From positions 434,001-498,000 of the forward strand of contig CAUJLY010000004.1 of NCBI GenBank assembly GCA_963281155.1: a stretch of DNA of 64,000 nt, in the 5' to 3' direction. The position numbers and the translations under genes are program-made. Of the stretch, positions 1 to 12,096 are shown in pieces (position 1 is the first letter of the stretch; every line of letters begins with the position of its first letter). The stretch is from Rhabditophanes sp. KR3021. Taxonomy: Eukaryota > Nematoda > Chromadorea > Rhabditida > Alloionematidae. The notes under the pieces are model-generated. The model had not been told where the DNA came from, made no database searches, and saw only the letters and a list, made by a program, of their open reading frames with translations.

Positions 1-105
1 TAAGCTTTTGCATTTTTATAAGTGGAAAGTATTCGTTTGTTATATAATCTCTTGAAATGAAAACAAGTATTGGAAAACATATATTAATAGGACTTATTCT
101 TGTAT

Positions 106-384
106 TCAGTTCACTACTTTATTCTCCAGTTTACGTTTCTTTTCTTCCACAACTTCATTCAATACTTTTTGATGTGTTGTTGCTGAAAAGGCCATCAGTC
201 TTTGTTTGACTCTCTTATCAAAATATTGGAAGTGTGTCGTCGTCAAATACTCTTTTAAATTTGTCATCACAAGTTTCTTTTTTTAGAACTAATATTTTCT
301 ATTAATTTCATAGTAATTTACCTTTGGCAAGATCATATTCTCTTCAATAATTAATTCAACGTTATTAGTCAATTGGCCATACAT
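106..384 (-). CDS. small two-exon protein, unknown function
   Basis: Model: exon 1 384-322 (21 codons) and exon 2 276-106 (57 codons with stop), giving 77 aa. Exon 1 starts at an ATG preceded by an acceptor-like TTTTTAG on the minus strand and ends at a good donor (GTAAAT). Exon 2 reads open to TGA and is rich in charged, helix-forming residues at its C-terminus (VVEEKKRKLENKVVN). The weak point is the acceptor of exon 2, which lies in an A-rich rather than pyrimidine-rich run, so the junction may be wrong. No signal peptide or membrane segment is seen and I do not recognise the family. The gene is divergent from the cullin remnant that starts about 130 bp away. Confidence 0.4.
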
Positions 385-513
385 AAAACACCTGATTATA
401 ATTACTTTCGCTAAAAATTAATCACCCTTACTATCACTATTCTATTTTTTGTGCATAAAATTGATTGATTTCCATCTATTCCAGATCCTTTTTTTATCGT
501 CAATCTTGTAAAA

Positions 514-1482
514 TGCATTCTATATCCCTTACTGAAATCCAGGCAACAATCGTGGAGTTTCTGGGCAAAACATATGTCGACATCAACAAGGACAAAATTT
601 TGACTCCAAAAGAATATGTATCCTACTACACGTAAGTAACATTTATATCAAAATATATTGCATCGATACTTTTTAGTCGCGTCTACAATTATTGCATGCC
701 AACACCCTCAAGTACACAAGATTCTAATACAATCAACAATGGCACCACACTGCCAAATCCTGGTTCAGATGTAGTTGGTGGAGAAATGTACTACTTTATC
801 AAAGAATGGATAGCTCATTACTTGAACCAGTTGGCGGCCAAGCTTAATGGACTTTATGGGGACGATCTGTTGAGAAGTACAATCAAATTTGGATCAACTT
901 TTTATCGTCTTCTCTTGTCATTAATAGAATTTGCCGTGGCTTAAGCGTATGTTGGATCAATCGCAAATTAGAGGAAGGCTCTCATGATGTTCGTTTTATC
1001 ATCAATATGTTGGTTACTGAGTATAAGATTCAACTCTTCAACAAATTCTCCCCATCTCTCGTCACCACTGTCCTTCAACTCATTAATAAGGAAAGAAATA
1101 ATCAATCTATTAACTCGGGACTTATCAGTGAAACATTGCAACCTTATGTGTATATGGGGGTAACTTTAGATACCGGTGCTATTCCAAAAGTATGCCCACT
1201 AAGGACAGTACTGCTTCTACTTTCCAAAAGAAAGATGACTCAGAGAAGAATGCTAGTATTGAGTCTGCCAAGGAGTTCAACCTGGAAGAAATCATTGTCC
1301 GTATCATGAAAGCGAGAAAAGAAATGCGTCACCAACAATTGGTGTCTGATATGGGGGAAGTTGTAAAGAAGCGCTTCAAGCCTGAAATTTCTCACGTCAA
1401 AAGAAGTATTGATGTCCTCATTGAAAAGGATTATATTAAGAGAGATGCGAATGAGCGTGATCTGTACCAATACCTTGCTTGA
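514..1482 (+). pseudogene. cullin-1-like pseudogene, internally deleted and frameshifted
   Basis: The first exon (ATG at 514) and the reading after a short intron (donor near 632, acceptor before 677) match the N-terminal repeat of cullin-1, the SCF ubiquitin-ligase scaffold (TRVYNYCM, then KYNQIW, NRICRGL, LINKERNNQSINSGLIS). Around 880-890 the match moves to the next frame without any intron, so there is a one-base frameshift; the original frame stops at 944. After about position 1188 the sequence jumps straight to the C-terminal winged-helix domain (from 1192), including the neddylation motif IVRIMKARK and the terminal YLA. Roughly 450 residues of the cullin core, with the RBX-binding region, are missing. 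One disrupted frame plus loss of the core argue for a pseudogene rather than a short functional cullin. Confidence 0.75.
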
Positions 1483-1748
1483 TTTGAGTTTTCTTTTGGT
1501 GGTGGGTGTATTTGGGTAGGGAATTGGATGTGTTGTGCCTCTACATTATTTATGATCCCTCTTTAATTAACTCCCAACAATTGCATACTTTGCGTATGGG
1601 GTGGTTCTTAATATGCATAATCATTAGTCTCGAATCAATGAATTAAATTATTTTTTGAATTTCTTTTATATTGAAATGGTTTGATGCCATTAAATTTCTT
1701 ATTAAATAAAGTTTTTGTAATTATATTTTGAAAGGATCTTTTAGGAAA

Positions 1749-2021
1749 ATGCCAAAGTCAAGCCGTGGTCGGGACCAAAGAGTTGCTTAAATCCAATCTC
1801 GTTCTAATGAACGCCAAATGATGAATATCATCCCTGCCGTCGCCAGACTGATTTCTGATCCCAAAAATGACACCCAAATGGCAGCTCAACTTCGCTTACT
1901 CCTTGACATGATTTGCGAAACAAGTGAACTAGAAATGAATCCCCATTTCTCTCCATTCATGTCGCATGTCCTCTGCGGCTTCACTCACATCAACTCCATC
2001 TACCACCTTGTACGCATTTAG
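1749..2021 (+). pseudogene. short ORF with in-frame stop, probable broken gene
   Basis: An acceptor-like TTTTAG lies four bases before ATG 1749, as for a trans-spliced start. The frame reads MPKSSRGRDQRVA, meets TAA at 1788-1790, then continues open in the same frame to TAG at 2021 with a protein-like sequence (NIIPAVARLISDP, QLRLLLDMICETSE). A CAA-to-TAA change would explain the stop. The family is not recognised. It follows the cullin pseudogene by about 270 bp on the same strand. It could be a chance ORF; the acceptor and balanced composition are the only support. Confidence 0.35.
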
Positions 2022-2043
2022 ATTGTATATATTAACATTGAAC

Positions 2044-2330
2044 TCAATTGGGAATGCAATTGTTACAATCGTTGTTCACAAAAGTCAGTCCAAATTCTTT
2101 TTCCATAATGGCATCATTAATTTCAACTTCATGTTCGCCATTTAAAACTTTATCTACAAGTTGAGCGTCTTCGCGTATTAGTGTCACATTAGTTATCCGA
2201 TCTTCGGCATGATTTAAAGTTTGAATGTGCATTAGAAGACTTCGGATTGACATTCTTTTAAGAGAAGGTTTTCCATCAACATCACCTTCCATTTGACTTG
2301 CTACCAAACTTATGATAATGGCGTAGTCTA
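2044..2330 (-). CDS. possible terminal exon, unknown protein
   Basis: On the minus strand an acceptor (TTTATTTTTTAG) is followed by about 95 open codons ending in TGA at 2044, with a protein-like sequence (SLKRMSIRSLLMHIQTLNHAEDRITNVTLIREDAQLVDKVL, shown here only to residues I can read directly). No convincing upstream exon is visible; the first internal Met would be MEGDVDGK. It converges tail to tail with the broken ORF at 1749-2021. I do not recognise it and it may be another relic. Confidence 0.25.
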
Positions 2331-3192
2331 AAAAATAAAGAGTGAAAAATGGGTGGTAGTAATTATATTGGGTTGTTTATTATACAAGAGGTGAATAGCG
2401 TAAACTAGAGTTGCAACTTTTTGAGTCACAATGAGAGATGCAGAATTTGTTTAGTTGATAGTCCTATGATCAGTAGTTTTCAACAAAGAACACTGCATCA
2501 AACTCAAAATAGTTGGGGGTAAATTACAACGCAAGGAAATAGAAGCAATATGGTGCTAAGTCAGATTTAATAAACTTCCTGCGAATCTACAATAACGCGA
2601 AAGGACATACGTGTAAAGGGAGGATAAAATGAGGCACGTGGAATGAATGGTTGAATTTAAAAAATGATATTCTGAAATGTGTTCGAACCTCTTCTAAATT
2701 CATATTTAAATTTTACTATCATGCAAAGTTCACACATTTTTCTAACCTCAGTTTCATAAATTGGGTTACTAAAAGTCTAAAACATACAGTAAATATTTAG
2801 ATATGTATTGGTTAGCACAATGGACAATAACGGCAAATCGGAAAGGTAGTTAATTAAGTCAAAACTAAATGGAGTTTTCGTCAAAGACTTCTCTTTATAT
2901 AACTAAATTATCGAAAAATTGAATATGAACTTGATCAAACCTTTGCAATCTCTTTTCAGACTGTAAATTCTGTTTTATGAGAGATATTTTTAACCTCGCT
3001 CCAAAGTTGTGTAACAGAATTAGAATAATGGACATTTATTTACCTTTGTTTTATCTTACTTATCAACTTTTATATAAACACGCAGTAGATTAATTTACAG
3101 CAATAAAATATTATCTTTGACACTTATTGTGTAGCTAATTAATCGTAAACTAAATTGATGTATAAAAACAATGTAATGTTTGTTATGCAAAA
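2331..3192. other. intergenic, AT-rich
   Basis: No open reading frame with coding character, no RNA gene and no repeat was seen here. The right end contains the T-run that terminates the 5S gene. Confidence 0.5.
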
Positions 3193-3311
3193 AGCTTACA
3201 CCACTACGGATTCCCAGGACGTCTCCGATCCAAGTACTAAGGTAGCTCGAAGTTGATTCACTTCTCAGATCGAACGGGATGAGGTGCTTTCAACATGATA
3301 TGAGCGTAAGC
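3193..3311 (-). rRNA. 5S ribosomal RNA
   Basis: Read on the minus strand this is a 119-nt 5S rRNA. It starts GCTTACG and ends GTAAGCT, so the terminal stem pairs. It contains the conserved CATCCCGTTCGATCT, TTAGTACTTGGATCGGAGAC and CCTGGGAATCC blocks; these agree with nematode 5S. The 3' end runs directly into TTTTT, a Pol III terminator, and an AT-rich TATA-like region lies just upstream. The internal A-box region (AGTGAATCAACTT) differs from the usual AGTTAAGCAACGT, so this copy may be a variant or weakly transcribed. It is a single dispersed copy here; no neighbouring SL RNA or second 5S unit was found. Confidence 0.9.
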
Positions 3312-3597
3312 GATAATGCATATCAACAAAATCTATTTAAAATAAAGAGACTTTTGGGTACGCCAGCTCGAATGGGTTACCATCGATAGTATGCAAGTCA
3401 TTGACCAACACACATTTTTAGTGTCAAAAGACTTCGTTCAATGGAAATTTAAAATATTTAATTATTAAACAGCACATAATAACAACTATATTTGTCATCA
3501 AAAATGAAACAATATTTAAAATATAATATGTACTCTATTAATGGTTCTATTTAAATTGAAGGGCTAATTAAATAGACAATAATTTATTTTTTTAATC

Positions 3598-3680
3598 CTT
3601 TGGTTCTTTTATTGTGAACACTAAATTGAATTACCTCTGTTCTTTTATTGTGAACACTAATTACCTTTGTTCTTTTATAA
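3598..3680. repeat. short tandem repeat, about 33 bp x 2.5
   Basis: The block GTTCTTTTATTGTGAACAC recurs with flanking ATTACCT, giving two full units and a truncated third. It lies in AT-rich intergenic DNA and has no evident gene association. Confidence 0.7.
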
Positions 3681-6600
3681 AAACTAATAATAATAAATAA
3701 CAAAATTTAATTAAAATGTTGATTATTTTGATTTTTCTTTATTCAAGCAACTTCAGGATGACATAAAGTTAACTCCAACATTTTTCGATTGTTGCCTGAG
3801 GCGGCATCGTTCATAAATTAGCTTGTGCTCGAAGATGAGGAACTTTCCGTTTTTTCAACTTTTTGTTTCGTCAGCTACACTAATCTGGCTTCGTTACTTG
3901 TGATTAGACAAAGATGAGTTATCAATTTAGTGTTTAATGAGACACATACTGGACAAACTGTGGTATGAGTTTGTAGGACTGATATTTTCAAACCATACAA
4001 TTACAATCTCCGATGTTTTTCTAGTACTGCCATGTTCGAGGCACCATTCGCAAGTCTTTTCAATTATATTGCCATTTTTAAGTAAAGGAAAGTAAAGATC
4101 AGAACCATCCGTTGGATAAGTATCTTTATTCATAAACGTATAAGATAATTTTTGTACAGATTCCAGGCTTTTTCTCTAATCAAAACTTAGTGTCTTTCAA
4201 TCTGACTGTTCATTTACCCGACATCTTCTCAAAGTAGTACGAACAGTAATTATAAACAAACGTTCTTAAAGTCGACACAACAGCCCTAACTCAGCTCATT
4301 TTTGATAAATTTTCTAACCATCAGACCATCTATTTAACTTTATCAAACTATCTCCTGAATAATAAAAGAATTTGTTGTCATTGACTTAAGAATCAACGCT
4401 TCGCAAACTTTTTCTCATATAATCAACTCCATTGACAATATCTTTTCCAAGGACTTTTTAAATATAGTCATCTGAAGCTTGATCAGCTATATTGTAATGT
4501 TATGTAACATTTATTTTGCGACTCTGAATTTGATTAGTAGGAAACGAGACTAGAAGTTGATTGCAACTGGCTGCTGAGGTTAATTACTCACCTACTTGCT
4601 TGTGCTGAGGGGAAAAGTGGCAAAATCAAGACACCCATTTTTCCTAAACAATCGCAAAGATAGATGAACCTGAAATGGCTTCTGCCTAGAGCCGGAACTT
4701 ACACAAACAAATCTTGAATTAGGAAGAATCTATGTGATGTCTATCTGTCAGAGTCATTTCAAATTTAAAAGTCTTTCAATATATGACGGCTAACATTGTA
4801 ATTGTACCCATTAAATTTGTCTAACATAAAAGTATTTTTACAATTACGTATCATTTTAATTTGTTCTAAATATCAAATATCCATAACTTTTTATTTCCTT
4901 ATTTTTGAGGTATGTAACTTTACTACATTTTTTACTCCTTTTAATTTAGTTATATGTATTTTGTGTAAGTGAATAAAATGCCGTGCCATTAATTGTTTGT
5001 ATCCGGCTTTTGTAGTTGACTTGAAAATAATGATGGATAATCGCATTTGGATTAATAAACGTTTTATACATTTTTATAAAAAATATTATTCAAAAGATAT
5101 TTCCATAAATGAAGTATTTGTTTGGTGGTTGATGTCGTGATACTCACAGGAACGGTGTGACTGTTGCGTGTATCTGAGGAATCGGCTTGAAAGGCAATTT
5201 CAATTGGTACCCACATTCTTTCTAATATGCACCTGAATGTATATCTAATAAAAACGGATTAAATCGCTTTTAAGTTTGCTTAAAACTTCATTTTTTATTA
5301 TACCCATTCAATTAAACAACCACACCATTATTTAAATCCCCATTAATGTGAACATACTTCTCAACATCCATCGCTTTCCACTTAAATTACATACTTTAAT
5401 TTAAAGTAACTCAACAACAAAAGTAATACCAAACAAACTACAAACATCCAAATATATTTCTTTTAATATAGCAAGTTTAAATGTTGTTAAATTGTGTTTG
5501 TCCAAAATGTATAAATGTTTTCCTTAGATTAATCTACTTCTGTCTGTGGTTTTGTAATGGATATTTAAAAACGTGTAAATAATGAACATCTAATCAGGCA
5601 AATTGTTTTTTGCAGTATGTTGTTTATTGTTAGTGGCTCAACAAAAATAAACATTACATTTATTTGAGAAACGATGATGATTGTTTTGGACCTTCTTTTC
5701 GTCAAGTTAATATCACTTTAAAACTGTTCTCATATTATCTTCTCTTTTTTATACATATTTTCACTTTTATTCAATTCAAATATAATATTGATAGTGTTTA
5801 TTTGAGGCAAGGAGAAAAAGTTTTGGCCATCAAATCTAAAGTTTTATATACATATCAAAGTCCTTCATTAATATTATAATAATAGGCAAATATAAGTATG
5901 CGGATATTTATTTACAAGGCTTTCTTGATGATGATTATATCACGATAAATGGACTTCACTAAAGCCTTCCAGTCCATAATTCTTAATTTTACATATTTTA
6001 ATGACGTTTAGTCACTTAAATTCGAGATTGCATGCATCAAGTACATATATAAAGAAGCTGAAAAATATTCAAAAACTATTTCTCCAGAGGTAATATTAAA
6101 TGTGATGAATTGACACTTGTACAGTATAATAATTGATAAATGACCCTCATATCAAATATAAACATACAAATTATGTTTTGATTAATTGTCACACAGACAC
6201 CTCATTATTATTATTACTTTTTTCAAAACTAATTCATCACTTTCCCAACACTTAATAATAACACCAAAATCAAACAAATAACAAGCCTATTATTTGTTCG
6301 TTGTAAGTGGCATGTTATTTTGATTATTTATTATTAAACATATGTATATCATACTCTTTCGAGGTAGGTAATTTGTTTGTCACTTTCTTTAGAATGTAGT
6401 ATTTCAATGTTATATCCTTCTACAATTTATGGTTGGAGCTTTTTTGTTGAGATAAAGTAGTTAGTTTGTGGATTAGACCAAAAGAACTATTTTTGTTGCA
6501 ATACATAAATGTGAATCTCAAAACAGAAGACTAATTAAAAAATGTTAATGTAGAGTGGGGATACAATTGAATTATAACAAAGTAGATGATTTGATTATAT

Positions 6601-7701
6601 CAAATGATATGATGTCTTTACTACTCTCTAAACGTTTCTTTCCTTGGAAAGTGGGGGTTGTGGCTATTTGAACCAGTTCACAGAATTGCCTCTTTAGTTT
6701 AACTATTTCCTAGTTGTCCTTTGGTAATTGTTGAATAATGACTTTTTTGTTGTTAGATCCCTTAATTAGTTACTAACAAAGCATTTGTTTCTTTCCCAAA
6801 ACTCATATCCTTGTTCAAAGACTTCATAAGCTGTGCCTTAAATATATTCATATATTCATTTATTTTTCAGTTTTCGTTTTAAAAAGATTATTTTTAATGA
6901 CATGTCTGAATTATAATTTCAAATTCTCATACACCTTTCTCGGCTGCCGAACGACGATAATCCTTGTTTATTAAGAATTCATTGGTATGTCTCCACTGAG
7001 AAACCTCAACAATTTAATAAATTAATTTGTTCATATACGGTAACAAAGGAAAAACAATTTTTTGCTCCACAATTGAAACACCTGTCTTAATCCCTTTTTG
7101 TATCCTTTAAAGCAAGTTATCCTTGTGCTAGACAAGAGTATAAAAGATTTATAGAGTTGTAATTGAATGGTAAGGCTTCTTGTCAATTATGTATTAAAAA
7201 AATTACAAGCCCTAATTTTTTGTTAAATCTTTTTGGCAATATAATTGCATACCTTGAACACGACGCCGCCGCCAAATCTTTTTCTCCCATTCAACGCCTT
7301 TTCCCTCTTCTCTAAGTCTTGTAAGAAACAAAGTTGGGCGTACCCTCACAACTGAATATTTAAGACAAATTTTAAAACAACTATACTCACTTTCAGGTTG
7401 AAACTTAACCACATTTCATCTATCCATCCTCTGTCTTAATCTTCCTTTTGCCTTTTCAGTTCCTTTTTTTAAGGAAATGATAATAATATGTAGGAGATGT
7501 ACACTATTTAAAATGTAACATAGTAACTTTTGGTGGGCCATATAGCCTTAGTGGTGTCTTACTTTATATTAATATATGTATTTGATTTAATTTGGATTTA
7601 CTTTTGTGGATGATTCAATATTAATGGTCTTTTCCTTTTTTTAGATAAGCAGACAAATTTATTAAAAATTAGTTTAACTTCTATTGAAACTATATTTGAA
7701 G
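3681..7701. other. long AT-rich intergenic region
   Basis: No confident gene. Minus-strand stretches at about 3927-4178 and 5148-5232 look somewhat protein-like, the latter flanked by acceptor and donor-like sites, but ORFs of this size arise by chance at this base composition. The right end, upstream of the flp gene, should hold its promoter. Confidence 0.4.
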
Positions 7702-8393
7702 ATGAATATTTTGTTGTTGATTTGCTTGGGAGGTTGTATTTGCGGAGTGGCTTTAGGAACTAGCCATGCCGACGAACCACCAAAGGATGTTAAGGAAATT
7801 GACGAAATGCTGCTTTGCGACTACCTTCCTTCTGACCCATTATGTCAACCTGAACAACAAGTCCTAACAGCTGAAAAGAGAAAATCTGCTTATATGCGTT
7901 TTGGACGGTCTGATCCGGAGATGATGCAAAAGAGAAAGTCGGCTTATATGAGGTTGGTTTAATCTTTGAAGTGTAATGTATTATATTTATATAGATTCGG
8001 AAAGAGAGCCGAAGTTCCTGAACAACAAGACAATGGGGATGTTGAAATGGAAAAGAGAAAGTCGGCTTACATGAGATTCGGAAAGAGAAAGTCTGCTTAT
8101 ATGAGGTAAATAATAATAATTTTGATGTGCAGGATGTGTAAGACATAATAATATTAGTAGATATTACATATCTTGGCATGCGCGTCATAAACCATCAACG
8201 TCATTCCATTGTATTATGTATTAAATTGATATCTTTAGATTTGGCAAGAGATCTGAGGTTGGTGGAGACGAGGAAACTGACCAAACCGAGTACGAGCCAG
8301 TTGTTGACAAGAGAAAGTCTGCTTACATGAGGTAAAATATTCATTCCCAAGTGGGTATCTTTAATATTCAAAAGTTTCAGATTCGGAAAGTAA
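7702..8393 (+). CDS. flp-6: FMRFamide-like neuropeptide precursor (flp-6 type)
   Basis: Secreted neuropeptide precursor of 155 aa. Exons 7702-7952, 7995-8105, 8239-8331 and 8381-8393. Residues 1-23 form a signal peptide (MNILLLICLGGCICGVALG). After an acidic spacer there are five copies of KSAYMRF, each followed by Gly for C-terminal amidation and mostly bounded by Lys-Arg for convertase cleavage; the first is followed by GRSD and the last by GK and stop. KSAYMRF-amide is the sole peptide of nematode flp-6, which identifies the gene. All three introns split the same Arg codon of the peptide (ATG AG / A TTC), so exon boundaries fall inside the bioactive repeat. The last coding exon adds only F-G-K. 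Start chosen at the ATG before the hydrophobic segment; the in-frame TTG further up is not used. Confidence 0.95.
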
Positions 8394-10908
8394 ATTTGGT
8401 TCTCTTTTTGAATATTCACTCCCACAAAACAAATCTCATTGAATATTTATATTTGCCGTCCTTTGGTTTCATCATTTGCTGATTATATCTACACTACCCT
8501 TCCGACAAAATTAAAGTTCAAACAAAATGTATAAGAATATGTGCTTATTAAGTCTATAGAAGATATGATATAAATGTCATGTCTATCTCTCTCTCAACAA
8601 CTAAATGAAATAATCCAGAATCTGTTTAATTAAAATTGCTGCGTAAGAAAAAATTGATATTTTTATACAAGTTACGAAGAACGATAAAAGCTTCTCTATA
8701 AATCCCATTATAATATGTATTTCTATTGCATTTTTTACAAAAGATATTCTCTCTTAAATGTAATAATAAAAGGATTAGTTTCCTATACAATTTTTCGGAA
8801 TGTTTAAAAAATTGTAAAGCCCTTGTAAGGGCAAAGATAATAGATTTATTATTTATAATTTAAAAGTATAATTTGAGTTAACAATATATGAGACTTCTCT
8901 TTTGAATGAGCAATTTGCACCCTATTATACTGGTCATGAAAGGGAAGCTGACAACTTGTTGTTGAAAACGATTCTTGAAACTTTGTTTACTATATTGGAT
9001 GATTATATTTGATTATTGTGTTATGTGTGGGTGATTGTTTAACTTGAAAAGGCAATTTGTGCCTACATATTTGCCTTGACTCATTGATGTTGAGAAGAGT
9101 AGAAAGACTTGTAATGAATTAATCTGGGTGCCCTTGTTCAAAAATCAGCTTTAAATGCCTTTTTATTGAGAAGTCTAAAGAACAGACTTTGCCTAAAAAG
9201 GTCCAAACAATTGCTCTCATTTGGTCAAAGTTTGTTTTTTAAATTATTCATCCTCAGTCAAGATAGTTCTCGGAATTGGATTAAGTTTGCTACTACCTTT
9301 GCCACTTTAAATAGCTTTTGCCACCAATCTCAGTAGTCCTACCAATTCCACAACAAGTTAATGCATTTTCAAGAACCAACTTGTCAACACGCCATTTCTC
9401 TTAAATATAGATTTGACACTCTTTTTGCTGCTATCAGGTCCAGTTTTTTATATTTGTTCGGGAAGCACTAACAAATTTGATAAGTATTTATTTGTTTGGA
9501 TGAAAAGATATGATAGGGAAATGGATTTGACGCTATGAAAGAGAAGGAATTTTAATTTTTATAGTTTTGTTAAGGAAGTGAACTGTGAGCTACATAATGT
9601 TCTATGAATTAATGGGTGAACACATTTAGATGACTCAAAGGAATCGAGGTGTGTGTTAATATTTAAGTTCATGTAATTGTGTGGTTCTGGCACGTATTCA
9701 TTATGCTGTTTCAAATCAGTTTTATGCATCGAATTAGGTAGGACAAGTTTGTTAACATTCATTTGCATGTTAAATCAGCCCAAAATATAGTTGTAACAAA
9801 TACGGATGACTCTTATTATTTAAAATAAACCGAAATGTGTGATAAATGTATATACACAATGTAACTATATCTAGATTCCACATCTACGTCAAAGCCATGG
9901 TCTTCCATCTGGATTAAAGAATGCTTGTCGCTAGTAACGGCACTAAGGTAACGTATTACAACAGAGATTTAAGTTAATTAATAAAGAAGTGAAATGATAT
10001 TTATAATCATGACTTTAATTGTTCGTACTATTTACTAACCCATTTTTATAGAAAGTTACTAAAATTTAAAAAGCAATACGAACAAAACACATTGCAAGTC
10101 ATTTGTAAATATATTACAGGAAAGTTATTAGTATTATTCCACACACAGAATTAGGTAGACGATAAATTGTTGCTGTTTAATTGATCACTTGAGAGATCCA
10201 ACCTTATGTGACTGACTCAAGTTTGCCAGTCTTTGTTAGAGTCATTTCGAGAGAGCAGTAAAATTTATTAGAATTGCAGCTGGACCTAATAGCAGGTAAA
10301 AAGGCTGAAACTAACTATACACAAACTTTATTAATATAAAGGCAGATAATTAATTTGTTGCAGCCACAACAAAATACACTTCTAAAAATAAAAGGATATT
10401 AAGTTGAATCCAACATAATTACATCATCATAAATGACTAAATAAAATGAAAATGACATATCGACAGAGACAATATGCAAATTTAATAATAATTTGATTTA
10501 ATCCTTGAAAATGCATATTTTTGACATAAATGCAGTGCCAGAATCTTGCTACTGCTGGGCATTTTCAGGTAAGTGATATTGGGTAATCACCTTTGTCAAG
10601 GTGTTATTAGTTGTGAAGTTCTTACATAAACTATAGTATGCATACTGATAGTAAAATAGGTATGCGAGGAGTTGTGGTTTGGCTTAAAAATGAGTAGGTC
10701 GCATCTTTTGTTCCCCTAGTTGGTATAATCAACATGACAACAAATGATTTAATCAAAGAGAAGCTTAGTAAAAACTTTTATTGAAGCAATAGTTTAAAAA
10801 CGCCGAAATTAGATTTAGATTATTTAAATATTCTTTTGTGATGTTCATAAGGTTTCTAATCCAAAGGAGCACCTTACGTTTTTTGTTTGTAACTCCAAAG
10901 ATGTAAAT
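8394..10908. other. intergenic region between flp-6 and collagen
   Basis: AT-rich; no confident gene or RNA. A minus-strand open stretch near 9830-9965 and ORF 9559-9768 are within what chance gives. Confidence 0.45.
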
Positions 10909-12096
10909 TTATTTTCTTTCATAACTGTTGAATCTATGGTGAACAAATGAAAACTTTGGGCATCTGGAATAAACATACTAATTGAATGAACAAATAAAAA
11001 CATACCCGCAATACTCAGCATCAATCCCAGGTCCGCCGGCTTCTCCGGATAAACCAGGCAAGCCATCAGAACCAGCCAAACCAGGCAAACCCGGAGGACC
11101 ACGGTCACCTGGCCTTCCAGCCAAACCAGCGAAAGCTGATGGTCCTGCCAAGCCTATCTCCCCATCAGGTCCGCATTGGCCGATTGGTCCGGGAATACCT
11201 CTAACTCCAATAAGCTTCTCCACATCAGTTCCTGGAAGTCCAGGCAAACCTATTGGTCCTTGATCACCAGGCATTCCCGAAGCTCCACTTTTGCCTGGGA
11301 ATCCAGGGGCAGAGTCAAGTCCTGGTAGCCCAGGTCTTCCTCTTTGCCCTCTAACTCCACGAAGACCGATATGACCAACAGGTCCTTGAATTCCAGGATC
11401 CCCTTGTGGGCAAGTTATGCAGTCGTTTTGTGGTTGAAGTTGAATTGTTGAGGTGATGCCGTCTAGCCCTGGAATCCCGTCCACCCCATCTGGAGCATCT
11501 GGCCCTGGCAATCCTTTATTTCCTCTGACTCCTGGTGGGCCTTTTGGACATTTGTTATCAGTTGTTTTACAATCTAAACCAATTTATAAGTTCCAATAAT
11601 TTAACCACTTACTACAAACAGAACCATCATCACTCTCAGAAACAGGCACCTCCACTGGCATTGATGCCGGAGCCCCATAATTACTATAACTCTTAAATTG
11701 AGCTGGAATATCAGGAGCTGATCCATAACCTCCACCATAATTATTAACACTACCTCCCTTCCCTGACGCAGGAACTTCAACAAATCGAGGCGGCATAACT
11801 GTCTGAACATAACTAGCATAATTAGCATACATCTGTCTTTTCAACCTAAGTAAAGAAGAATCTAAACGATAGGTAGTCTTAAAATCATTTATCTTAATCC
11901 ATGCTTCCTTTGTTTGATCCTTAAATCTAGCTGAATCAGCGTCTAATTGAATGTACAAGTCATCAACTTCATTCAGCAACTCGGTTAACGACAACCCTAT
12001 AAATGCCAAACCAAATAGGGTTATGGTAAGGCCGACGTAGATAGATTTTTCGAACATTTGACTAATAATAAAATTGTTGCCAAGTCTGATATTCAT
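10909..12096 (-). CDS. cuticle collagen
   Basis: Nematode cuticle collagen, 368 aa (354 if the second Met, MFEKS, is used). Exons 12096-11613, 11573-11006 and 10963-10909. The N-terminal part has a hydrophobic membrane/signal segment (YVGLTITLFGLAFIGLSL), an alpha-helical region, then RLKR, the subtilisin-like processing site typical of cuticle collagens, and a Gly/Ser/Tyr linker. Exon 2 holds the Gly-X-Y domain, broken by the usual interruptions and by cysteine pairs (CKTTDNKC, CITC) used in cross-linking. A short last exon contributes the C-terminal CGCPKFS tail, with the cysteines expected after the triple helix. Most Gly-X-Y codons for Gly and Pro end in A, so the opposite strand also has a long proline-rich ORF, which is only a shadow. 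The closest relatives would be col/sqt-type genes; I do not assign a number. Confidence 0.92.

Noticed and set aside
3315..3420. Possible SL RNA beside the 5S gene
   Set aside because: A vaguely leader-like string is present but there is no GT donor after it and no Sm site.
10982..11263. Plus-strand proline-rich ORF
   Set aside because: It is the antisense shadow of the Gly-X-Y collagen domain.
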